Source of the DNA: Muribaculaceae bacterium
GTDB taxonomy: Bacteria; Bacteroidota; Bacteroidia; Bacteroidales; Muribaculaceae
DNA: 56,657 nucleotides
NCBI GenBank assembly: GCA_017399915.1
Contig: JAFQAS010000057.1
Location: 1 to 56,657, forward strand
Reading direction: 5' to 3'
Within the stretch, counting starts at the first letter, position 1; every line of letters starts with the position of its first letter. A program made the position numbers and the translations under genes. Below are positions 34,673 to 42,013 of the stretch, in pieces. The notes beneath the pieces are model-generated. The model did no database searches, was not told the DNA's origin, and saw only the letters and a list, made by a program, of their open reading frames with translations.

Positions 34673-34706
34673 TACCCTCGCCATCGATGAGGCGGAAGAG
34701 AAATAG
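34673..34706 (+). repeat. Right direct repeat: stranded 3' end of the CarboxypepD-like gene
   Basis: In frame it reads TLAIDEAEEK followed by TAG, matching the C-terminus TLAIDVAEER of the gene ending at 32821. It marks the far end of the inserted DUF1848-methyltransferase cassette. Confidence 0.75.
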
Positions 34707-34719
34707 GAGGTTGTCGATT

Positions 34720-35625
34720 TTATCCTTTTGCGGAGCGGCTGCGGGTTACGAGGGTTACACCGCCAAAGACCATTGCGGCGGCAAGGACTTTTTGCCAACT
34801 GAGGGTGTCCATGCCTATGTAGATGCTGATGACAATGGCGATGATGGGTTGCACGTAGGAGTACATGCTCACGAGCGTCGGGCGTATGCGTTGTTGGCCA
34901 ATGGGAATGAGTAGGTAGGTGATAAAGGTGGCGAAGATGATGAGGAACGATAGTTCGAAGATAAACGCGAGAGGCAATGCGCCATAATCAATCGATATTA
35001 TTTCGCTGCCGGCAATGGGGAGTGATAGGAGTGTGGAGAAAAGGAATATCCACTTCATAAAGGTGATGGGTGAGTAGCGACTGATAGTGGGTTTGAATAT
35101 GCCGAGGTAGAGCGAGAAACAAAGGCTGTTGAGTATCATCAAGATGATGCCTATGGGTTGTGATTGTGTGATGCCTCCGGTGCCGGTGGTGCTGTTGAGG
35201 ATAAGGTATAGAATGCCCACCAAACTCAGTGCCACTCCTCCGGCTTTTTTGAAGGTGATAGGCTCACGCAACACTATGGCGGCGATTATCATGGTGTAGA
35301 TGGGGGAGAGCGAACTCACTATCGAGCAATCGAGAGGCGTGATGAGTGGTATTGCCATGAGAAACGTGAGTTGGGTGAGGAAAAATCCCAACACCGATGC
35401 GGCAAATATCTTCAGATAGTCTTTGCGCTCCACCTTCTCCGATGGCATGAAGCATGATATAAGCCAAAAGATTGCCCCTGCACCAATCGACCGCAAGCAA
35501 AACAGTGCGATAGGCGAAATGGCATTGCTGCTTGTGAGGTCTTTGCACACAATGATGTTTACCCCAAAAATAGCGTATGCAATAAAGCACGCAATATGTC
35601 CTATTGATTTTCGGTGAGCGAGCAT
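34720..35625 (-). CDS. EamA/DMT-family transporter
   Basis: The 301-residue protein has ten hydrophobic helices in two EamA halves (first half GHIACFIAYAIFGVNIIVCK onward; second from IGIILMILNSLCFSLYLGIF). DMT proteins of this size export or exchange small metabolites at the inner membrane; the substrate is unknown. Its promoter (TTG 35690-35688, TAGTTTTG 35667-35660) is overlapped by a 24-bp palindrome, so it is probably regulated by a dimeric repressor. Confidence 0.9.
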   Translation of the reverse strand: MLAHRKSIGHIACFIAYAIFGVNIIVCKDLTSSNAISPIALFCLRSIGAGAIFWLISCFMPSEKVERKDYLKIFAASVLGFFLTQLTFLMAIPLITPLDCSIVSSLSPIYTMIIAAIVLREPITFKKAGGVALSLVGILYLILNSTTGTGGITQSQPIGIILMILNSLCFSLYLGIFKPTISRYSPITFMKWIFLFSTLLSLPIAGSEIISIDYGALPLAFIFELSFLIIFATFITYLLIPIGQQRIRPTLVSMYSYVQPIIAIVISIYIGMDTLSWQKVLAAAMVFGGVTLVTRSRSAKG

Positions 35626-35659
35626 TGGTCAACTTTAGGCAAATTTTATAAAAAACGTG

Positions 35660-35742
35660 CAAAACTAACAATTCTTGCCGATATCGGCAAGAATGTGCGT
35701 GAAATTAGGGTGAAATTGTGGTTATTTTGCCGATAACGGCAA
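35660..35742 (-). promoter_or_regulatory. EamA promoter with two palindromic operators
   Basis: On the minus strand TAGTTTTG (35667-35660) is 20 nt from TTG (35690-35688). The TTG lies inside a perfect 24-bp palindrome (ATTCTTGCCGAT and its complement, 35671-35694). A second palindrome with the same core, TTGCCG-ATAA-CGGCAA, lies at 35727-35742. Centres are 52 bp apart, close to five helical turns, which suits looping or cooperative binding. Confidence 0.75.
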
Positions 35743-35768
35743 TGAATTTTCAAAATAGTGATATGGCA

Positions 35769-36569
35769 TTATCGTGCACGGAGTTGCCAGAAGGCTACGG
35801 CTGCAGCGGCGGCAACGTTGAGCGAATCCACATCGTGACTCATCGGTATGCGTGCCACATAGTCGGCTTTAGCTATGGTGGAGTGGGCGAGTCCGTCACC
35901 TTCGGTGCCCATCACTATTGCAAGGCGTTCTTCGGCCACGAGAGTAGGGTCGTCAATCGATACCGAATCGTCGGTCAGAGCCATTGCCACAGTTTTGAAG
36001 CCGATATTGTTGAGGGCTGTTATCGGCTCGTGAAGCCAAGTCCATGGGACGAGGAACACCGACCCCATCGACACCCTTATCGCCCTACGGTTGAGAGGGT
36101 CACACGAAGTGGGAGTGAGCAACACCGCATCGATGCCAAGAGCCGCCGCACTGCGAAAAATCGCACCTATATTGGTAGTATCGACCACACCGTCAATCAC
36201 CACAATGCGTTGGGCATCGCGGCACACCTCCTCAATGCTTCGATGAGGCTTGCGACGCATGGCACACAACACCCCGCGCGTGAGCGTATATCCGGTGAGC
36301 GAAGCAAGCAAATCGCGGTCGCCTGTATAGACCGGAATGTCGCCACATCGGGCAATAATATCGGCAGCATCGCCCGTGATATGTTTCCGTTCACATAGCA
36401 GAGAAATAGGCTCATATCCCGCATTGAGAGCCACATTGATAACCTTAGGGCTCTCAGCAATAAACACCCCCTTCTCCGGGTCAATACGATTACGCAACTG
36501 CGCCTCCGTGAGCGAAGTAAACACCTCCACCCCCGGCTCATTCAACGATGTGATTTCTATAATGGGCAT
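35769..36569 (-). CDS. TrmH/SpoU-family RNA 2'-O-methyltransferase
   Basis: From the ATG at 36569 the protein has 266 residues (MPIIEITSLNEPGVEVF). The SPOUT domain shows motif 1 VIDGVVDTTNIGAIFRSAAALG, motif 2 VMGTEGDGL and motif 3 IPMSHDVDSLNVAAAAAV, the knotted SAM-binding site of rRNA or tRNA ribose methylases. The open frame extends 55 codons upstream, but those are A+T-rich. A -7 box (TATCTTTG, minus, 36596-36589) lies within them, 20 nt before this ATG, so the shorter start is preferred. Confidence 0.92.
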   Translation of the reverse strand: MPIIEITSLNEPGVEVFTSLTEAQLRNRIDPEKGVFIAESPKVINVALNAGYEPISLLCERKHITGDAADIIARCGDIPVYTGDRDLLASLTGYTLTRGVLCAMRRKPHRSIEEVCRDAQRIVVIDGVVDTTNIGAIFRSAAALGIDAVLLTPTSCDPLNRRAIRVSMGSVFLVPWTWLHEPITALNNIGFKTVAMALTDDSVSIDDPTLVAEERLAIVMGTEGDGLAHSTIAKADYVARIPMSHDVDSLNVAAAAAVAFWQLRAR

Positions 36570-36754
36570 AAATTCTAATACTTTCCCACAAAGATAGTGG
36601 ATTTTATAAATAATATAATGGGAAATTAGAGGAAATTTCCTCTTATTTGTTGATGTGAAAGTTTTATTTATATGAAAAGTTATTAACTTTGCGATGAACA
36701 ATAATTTATATTTGAGTTGAATAAACAAATACAATCAGTTAGGAACAATTAAAA

Positions 36755-37840
36755 ATGATACGAAAGAATCCTTTTGATGGGAAAAGTATATATGCGAAGT
36801 TTGTGTGGCTTATTTATAGGCGAATGATGAGTCGAGAGTGGTTTTCGCATGGAGATGTAATGGCCGATAAACTTGGGTATAAATCAGCTGCGAAATTGCC
36901 ATATAGCATCTCGAAATGTCCCGATAATGGCGAGTTGAGAAAGGCTTTTCTTGATATGCTTAAGCTGATGGAAGAAAAAGCCGGGAAAGGTTGTGTTGAA
37001 TCGCAAGGCAATAATAGGAATAAGGTATTTAGATATATTGGAGTAGCTGATAATCCTCTTGAAGATTATCAAAATGCATCGGCAATTAGTGATATTAGAA
37101 CATATGCACAGTTTTGTGAGGATTCAGCGGGATTTTTCCCTCGTTCATGGTTAGAACATTTTTTTGAAGACACGCTTGATTTGCTAAAAATAAAGCAACG
37201 CAAAAAGAGTGGGCGACAAATGATAACTTCAAGTATAGATAGAGAGCTTAAAAACGTGAACTTACTCCCATTTTTATATGAAACCATACGCGATAAACAA
37301 GTATTGAGCATAAAATACAAGCCATATGAAGAGGACTTGGTGGAACTTGAGTTTCACCCACATTTACTCAAGGAGCATAATGGACGTTGGTTCTTGTTTG
37401 GTTATGCTAAAGGGAAGGAGCCTGATTTTGGATTCAATCTCGCTTTAGATCGAATAGAGGAAGTAGAAGCGATTCAACCACAAATGGCTATAACATATGT
37501 TCCGGCTCCGAAAGGATTTTATGACAACTATTTCAAAAATATTATAGGAGTCTCGCATGACAAAGATTCTAAAATATATAAAATTCGCATAAGGGCACAT
37601 GGTTTTAAGATGTATAAACTCACAGAAACGAAACCTATTCATAATAGTCAAGAGGGAATTCTCCCATATGGGAAATATTACGATGGCGAGTATGGGGAAT
37701 TTGAAGTGAATGTTGAGGTAAATAAGGAATTTATTGGACGAATTCTTCAAATGGGACCAAATTTAGAAATAATAAGCCCTCCAGAGGTGAGAAGCCTATT
37801 TAAGGAAAAAATTGAACAGATGAATAAATTATATCAGTAG
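36755..37840 (+). CDS. WYL-domain regulator convergent with cas13b
   Basis: The 361-residue protein has an N-terminal helical region (about 1-130) and a WYL domain from about 175. It contains LSIKYKPYEE, HPHLLKEHNGRWFLFGYA and FNLALDRIEEVE, plus a C-terminal WCX-like part (GEFEVNVEVNKEFIGRIL). WYL proteins bind nucleic-acid-derived or other ligands and often regulate CRISPR and defence loci. It converges on cas13b with a shared terminator. Two -7-like boxes (36684-36691, 36707-36714) lie upstream. A role in controlling Cas13b or the palindrome regulon is inference. Confidence 0.85.
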   Translation: MIRKNPFDGKSIYAKFVWLIYRRMMSREWFSHGDVMADKLGYKSAAKLPYSISKCPDNGELRKAFLDMLKLMEEKAGKGCVESQGNNRNKVFRYIGVADNPLEDYQNASAISDIRTYAQFCEDSAGFFPRSWLEHFFEDTLDLLKIKQRKKSGRQMITSSIDRELKNVNLLPFLYETIRDKQVLSIKYKPYEEDLVELEFHPHLLKEHNGRWFLFGYAKGKEPDFGFNLALDRIEEVEAIQPQMAITYVPAPKGFYDNYFKNIIGVSHDKDSKIYKIRIRAHGFKMYKLTETKPIHNSQEGILPYGKYYDGEYGEFEVNVEVNKEFIGRILQMGPNLEIISPPEVRSLFKEKIEQMNKLYQ

Positions 37841-37855
37841 TATATTAAAATATAT

Positions 37856-37897
37856 AATAAGCACCGAAACATAATGAGTCTCGGTGCTTATTTTTGG
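37856..37897. terminator. Bidirectional terminator between WYL gene and cas13b
   Basis: AATAAGCACCGA (37856-37867) pairs with TCGGTGCTTATT (37881-37892), a 12-bp perfect stem with T-rich flanks on both strands. Confidence 0.88.
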
Positions 37898-37913
37898 GAA
37901 ATATGGTATGTGC

Positions 37914-40900
37914 TTATGATTTAATTTTTCTTACATGCTTGCCAAATGTGTCAATTAAGCTCTTGGCAATATTGGGAAGGGTTCTGATTTCAACAACGCC
38001 ACGGTCGGGATAAGAGTTATGGCTGAATGAATTGCGGATTTTTTGCAACACTACTTTTTCATCGTTTGTCAAATCTCCTTTTCTAAGCAGTTCTATTAAT
38101 ATTGCGAGAAAATCGAAATGATCTTGTTGCATAGCTTTATTTTTCAGCTCGGGATACTTTGCATATACATACTTTTCAAAATCAAGGACTAATCTCACAA
38201 CTTCGGGACGACTTGTGTCGTAGTTGTCTAATTCAAGTTCAATATCTTCCTTGTCGATAGTATTGGAGTTTATGATGTCAAGTAATGAAGTGATGCGTTT
38301 ATCGTGAGCAAGAGCAAAGAAATCACCATAATTTTTTAGTTTCAATCCATTAGACTTGATGGTATATACTTTTCCTTTTCGTTCAAAGACGAAATCCATT
38401 GGCATAGTTTCTGATAAAATGCCTTTCTCGGCATCGGGCATAATATCATATAGCTTAAAGTCATTTGCCGCAAAATCGAGATTTCTAGTTAACGAATCTT
38501 TTACCATCAAAAACATTAGTGCATCTTGAACCTTGTATCGGCGTATATGTTTTTCGCTTTTCTGGAAATCATTACGGCATGCACTTAATCGATTGGCGAT
38601 AATTGTTTCATATTCAGAATCGGACAACCGACGAAGTTTGAAGTCGGATTGTTTCTTTTTGTAAGCCCATATAGAGTATTTTTCACTGCACTCCTTTCGA
38701 TTGGTCCAGACCTCTTCACGCTCGGTAGTTGAGAGATATTGTTTGTTGATAGAGTCTTTACTGTTTACATCGCAAACGAGCAAGTCGATGTAGCGATAGT
38801 TTCGTTTCCAATTATAGAATTCTTGGAAATCATCATCAAGAACTCGTTTTAAGTATTCGCCTATGAGATATGTTACATTTGCATTGTCAAAGTCAACATC
38901 GCTCATTTGTGGCATCGCTTTCAATGCATCCTTTATTTCAGAATCAAACATTTGTCGAGGCAATTCCACCGGAGTGTCTTCACCATATATTTCGCCCATT
39001 ATTTGATAGAAGTCGTTATTGCGTTTTGACCATTTGTTTTTGTCTTTATTGAAAAATGGGAGAGAAATTTGTTCTCCATTTTTTAGTTTCTCGGATATTT
39101 CAAGAAGATATTTTTTTCGAGCAAATAGGTATCCTTCATAAAAATCCACTGCATTTTTCGGACGACGCAAAAGTGCCTTTCTTAGGAATGGGTGTGATTG
39201 AGCATTGTTATTGTCAACGAGTTTTGCCTCTTTAAACATGTTGTAAAACTCTTGAAAATTATCGGCATTGTCTCCATTGTTGAAAATGGCGATTGATGCT
39301 TGCATCACTCGATAGTTTAGACCTGTAATTCGGTCAATGCCAAAATCATATCCATCTTTTTGCGATGGCTGAAACTTAACTATATCACGAGCGAGGAAAT
39401 CGGCAAGTTTGCCTGAGCTTATGCGTCGATAGAAGCGTGTTCCTATTTTGTTGTTTCCCGATTCAATAGTTTTTTTCGAATCTTTGAAGTTTTTAATTAG
39501 GCGTTCGGTTTCTTGGAGTAATTCATCTATTTTCTTAGCTGCGTGAGCTCGCCAACTTTGGGTTTTGTCTTCTCCGCTCACAGCATCGAGCACTTTTTGA
39601 GGGATATCGCAACGGGGGATATTGAATGAGTCGATATTTCCTTGAGTGAGCGCTCCTTCACTTAGAGCTTTAAATAACCTGATGTAGTTATTGTATACGC
39701 TTTTTATGCGTTTTTCGGTTTTAGCACTACCAAGTAGGTGCATGTGAAACATCATTGCAGGTAATTCAAGTGTGCTCAATCGGCAATGAGGAGGTTCTTT
39801 TTCTACATACCATTTGCCATCGGAGGTTTTAACAACTCGTGGCACTACGTTGTTGTTGCTGAAAAATAACTCAATTTTGTTGTTCTCTAATATATAATGA
39901 GTGTATGTGTCAACAATGTATGGGTAATTTTCGGCATTGGAATCATCGCGTTTCACATTCTCAAAGTCGCGTATTGAAATATTTGTATCGCCATAGGTAG
40001 TCTCTCTTTGTTTGCGATAATCTTCCATTTCGGCAATACGTCCATAACCGTTAAGTTTATGTTCAAGTACCCGCACTCGCACTTCACCATCAATACATTT
40101 TTTATCGGGAGAGAATAGATATCTTAATTTACCCATATTCACATGGAATTTAATGCCATTAAATAATTTATTATGGTCGATATATTGTAGTGAATATTGA
40201 GCAAAGCGATCGGCACTTCGCATGTGTAATACCTCATTGAAATCCGATGACATTGCTCTAAATCTATCTTGGTCTTCTTGCGATAAAACCTCAAACAACT
40301 CTTTTGGACAACGTTTCAATTCGTTGAGCATATCAAGAGCAATAGAATACTCTTTTTTGTGTGATTGTATTCGTTCTTTAGGCAACACGATGCTATTTAT
40401 TGATAAAGAGCGTCGAATAACCCTACATTCTTTTGACGGCTCGGTATATTGCCCATATATGGGAAGTTTAGAAATGAAAATATTAATATATTTCTTTTCT
40501 AAGAATAAACAAATGAGTTGTACAACTCCCACTCCCGATAGATGTATTTTTTTTGTCGTGTCGTTGTTGAACGATTGCATCGACAAGAAAAAGTTAAAAT
40601 CAGTTTTTTTTGTTTTGCGATTAATTCGGTTGTCTTGAATAAAAGCAAGGTCGGAGGTAGTGTAGTTATATCGTTCCTTAATGTTGCGTAGAGCTGCAGT
40701 GTAGTAGCTGTTGATAGTAAAAGATAGCGGGGTCTCGTTATATTTCAAGAAATTACTATTGTCATCAAAGCTATTGTCAATCATAATATAGTGCAAGGTG
40801 TAGTCGCGATATTTTTTTAATACGCGAAACGTATTATTAAGAACAAGATAAACATCTTGGCAGTTTATCTCTATTCGAGAAATGTTGTTGCGTTTGTTAT

Positions 40901-41186
40901 CATATTCCCTTTGCATATCGGCCATTATTTTTAAGAAAGGGAAATTGCGGAGTAATCGCTCAATAATAATGTCGGTTGTTTCGGGGTGTTGATGAGGATT
41001 GTTTCTATCTAAATATTGCATTACCGGGTGTTTCCATAAATCTTCAGGCCCATGCTCGGGATTGATGTCGGTTATATTTGTAATATTTTGAACATGGTCT
41101 AAAACTATTTGGATATTTTTCAAAGCCATAGCTGCATATGTTCCAAAAATGTGTTTTTGAGTTTCTATTAATTCAGGGATTTTCAT
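37914..41186 (-). CDS. cas13b: Type VI-B CRISPR RNA-guided RNase Cas13b
   Basis: The 1090-residue protein has two HEPN R-X4-H motifs placed as in Cas13b, near each end: RDYTLH (R127, H132) and RNSFSH (R1051, H1056). The N-terminus (IPELIETQKHIFGTYAAMALKNI) and size suit the Bacteroidales Cas13b family. It should process its crRNA and cleave target RNA, plus bystander RNA once activated. It reads away from the CRISPR array, from a strong promoter. No csx27, csx28, cas1 or cas2 is seen in this window. The frame is intact with both active sites present, so the effector is probably functional. Confidence 0.96.
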   Translation of the reverse strand: MKIPELIETQKHIFGTYAAMALKNIQIVLDHVQNITNITDINPEHGPEDLWKHPVMQYLDRNNPHQHPETTDIIIERLLRNFPFLKIMADMQREYDNKRNNISRIEINCQDVYLVLNNTFRVLKKYRDYTLHYIMIDNSFDDNSNFLKYNETPLSFTINSYYTAALRNIKERYNYTTSDLAFIQDNRINRKTKKTDFNFFLSMQSFNNDTTKKIHLSGVGVVQLICLFLEKKYINIFISKLPIYGQYTEPSKECRVIRRSLSINSIVLPKERIQSHKKEYSIALDMLNELKRCPKELFEVLSQEDQDRFRAMSSDFNEVLHMRSADRFAQYSLQYIDHNKLFNGIKFHVNMGKLRYLFSPDKKCIDGEVRVRVLEHKLNGYGRIAEMEDYRKQRETTYGDTNISIRDFENVKRDDSNAENYPYIVDTYTHYILENNKIELFFSNNNVVPRVVKTSDGKWYVEKEPPHCRLSTLELPAMMFHMHLLGSAKTEKRIKSVYNNYIRLFKALSEGALTQGNIDSFNIPRCDIPQKVLDAVSGEDKTQSWRAHAAKKIDELLQETERLIKNFKDSKKTIESGNNKIGTRFYRRISSGKLADFLARDIVKFQPSQKDGYDFGIDRITGLNYRVMQASIAIFNNGDNADNFQEFYNMFKEAKLVDNNNAQSHPFLRKALLRRPKNAVDFYEGYLFARKKYLLEISEKLKNGEQISLPFFNKDKNKWSKRNNDFYQIMGEIYGEDTPVELPRQMFDSEIKDALKAMPQMSDVDFDNANVTYLIGEYLKRVLDDDFQEFYNWKRNYRYIDLLVCDVNSKDSINKQYLSTTEREEVWTNRKECSEKYSIWAYKKKQSDFKLRRLSDSEYETIIANRLSACRNDFQKSEKHIRRYKVQDALMFLMVKDSLTRNLDFAANDFKLYDIMPDAEKGILSETMPMDFVFERKGKVYTIKSNGLKLKNYGDFFALAHDKRITSLLDIINSNTIDKEDIELELDNYDTSRPEVVRLVLDFEKYVYAKYPELKNKAMQQDHFDFLAILIELLRKGDLTNDEKVVLQKIRNSFSHNSYPDRGVVEIRTLPNIAKSLIDTFGKHVRKIKS

Positions 41187-41215
41187 GATTAAATATTTAT
41201 TTAGTTTAAGAATTA

Positions 41216-41246
41216 CAAATGTAAAAATTAATTCTTAACTTTGCAA
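41216..41246 (-). promoter_or_regulatory. cas13b promoter
   Basis: On the minus strand TTG (41246-41244) and TACATTTG (41223-41216) are 20 nt apart. The start of transcription would fall about 25 nt before the cas13b ATG. The elements overlap the -7 box of the opposing array promoter. Confidence 0.8.
41236..41243 (+). promoter_or_regulatory. Probable CRISPR leader promoter (-7 element)
   Basis: TAACTTTG matches the -7 consensus. No clear -33 TTG is present, so it may be weak or need an activator. Transcription would start about 75 nt before the first repeat, in the direction expected from Cas13b repeat orientation. Confidence 0.5.
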
Positions 41247-41323
41247 GAAATCTAAATCTTTACTATTTTTTTTATGGAAAAACCTATGCAAGCTAAATTA
41301 AATCAGCACGTTACGAGCTATAG

Positions 41324-41819
41324 GTTGTTGAAGACCTTATTTTGAAAGGTTATTACAACCACATTTCCACTATTGAATTTTTCTCATAGTTGTTGAAGAC
41401 CTTATTTTGAAAGGTTATTACAACTTAGGTTAATAAATAAAATCTTCTTGTGCCGTTGTTGAAGACCTTATTTTGAAAGGTTATTACAACTTATAAAATT
41501 TAGTTGTTAATTGTTAAATAGTTGTTGAAGACCTTATTTTGAAAGGTTATTACAACTCTTTAACTGCTGATAAATAATTGTATTTTGTTGTTGAAGACCT
41601 TATTTTGAAAGGTTATTACAACTAGCCACTCGGTCAAGATACTCTTTGTTCGGTTGTTGAAGACCTTATTTTGAAAGGTTATTACAACATGTGATTAAAT
41701 GGAATATGCAAAGATTTGTTGTTGAAGGCCTTATTTTGAAAGGTTATTACAACAGCATAGCAGTAATAATTTTAGTTATTGGCGTTGTTGAAGGCCTTAT
41801 TTTGAAAGGTTATTACAAC
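41324..41819 (+). CRISPR. Type VI-B CRISPR array: 8 repeats, 7 spacers
   Basis: Eight 36-bp repeats (GTTGTTGAAGACC...TTATTACAAC) start at 41324, 41389, 41455, 41521, 41587, 41653, 41718 and 41784. Spacers are 29 or 30 bp. The ends GTTGT and ACAAC pair, and an inner stem ACCTT/AAGGT is possible, as in known Cas13b repeats (the GTTGT...CTATTACAAC type). The last two repeats have G for A at position 11. Reading rightward gives the known Cas13b orientation with the repeat 3' of the spacer. No spacer was noticed to match elsewhere in the window by eye. Confidence 0.98.
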
Positions 41820-41846
41820 AGATTTTACGCGGTAAAAAGGACTGCG

Positions 41847-41920
41847 AATGGTTCCAAATATTGAGGAACCATTAATTGTGTAAATTTATTTGTGGGCTAT
41901 GAAAAGCGGGGCTACCTTTG
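41847..41920 (+). promoter_or_regulatory. Palindromic operator 1 and promoter of the DUF3825 gene
   Basis: AATGGTTCC-N9-GGAACCATT is a perfect 27-bp palindromic site at 41847-41873. Fifteen nt further comes TTTG (41889-41892), then 20 nt to TACCTTTG (41913-41920). The site lies upstream of the -33 element, centred near -65, a position typical of activators. Confidence 0.85.
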
Positions 41921-41947
41921 TACTGTCAAAACATCGAAACCACCACG

Positions 41948-42013
41948 ATGATTGACAATGCAAATAGTTGGTGGGAACCTCAAAAATCAAGAATATTATG
42001 GAAAAAAATCTAA
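41948..42013 (+). CDS. Leader peptide upstream of the DUF3825 gene
   Basis: The 21-codon ORF begins MIDNANSWWEP and ends at TAA 42011-42013, overlapping the ATG of the DUF3825 gene (41998) by 16 nt in another frame. The same start, MLDNGNSWWKP, opens the basic protein at 43339, and the surrounding bases (CATCGAAACCACCACGATG) are identical. Tandem Trp codons make an attenuation or coupling role possible. It could also be the decayed start of a paralogue of that gene. Confidence 0.5.
   Translation: MIDNANSWWEPQKSRILWKKI

Noticed and set aside
36570..36734. A 55-codon N-terminal extension of the TrmH protein
   Set aside because: It is A+T-rich, unlike the family, and contains the likely -7 promoter element.
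41968..41997. TTG start for the DUF3825 gene
   Set aside because: The ATG at 41998 is available, and the leader bases upstream are conserved in a different frame with the second unit.
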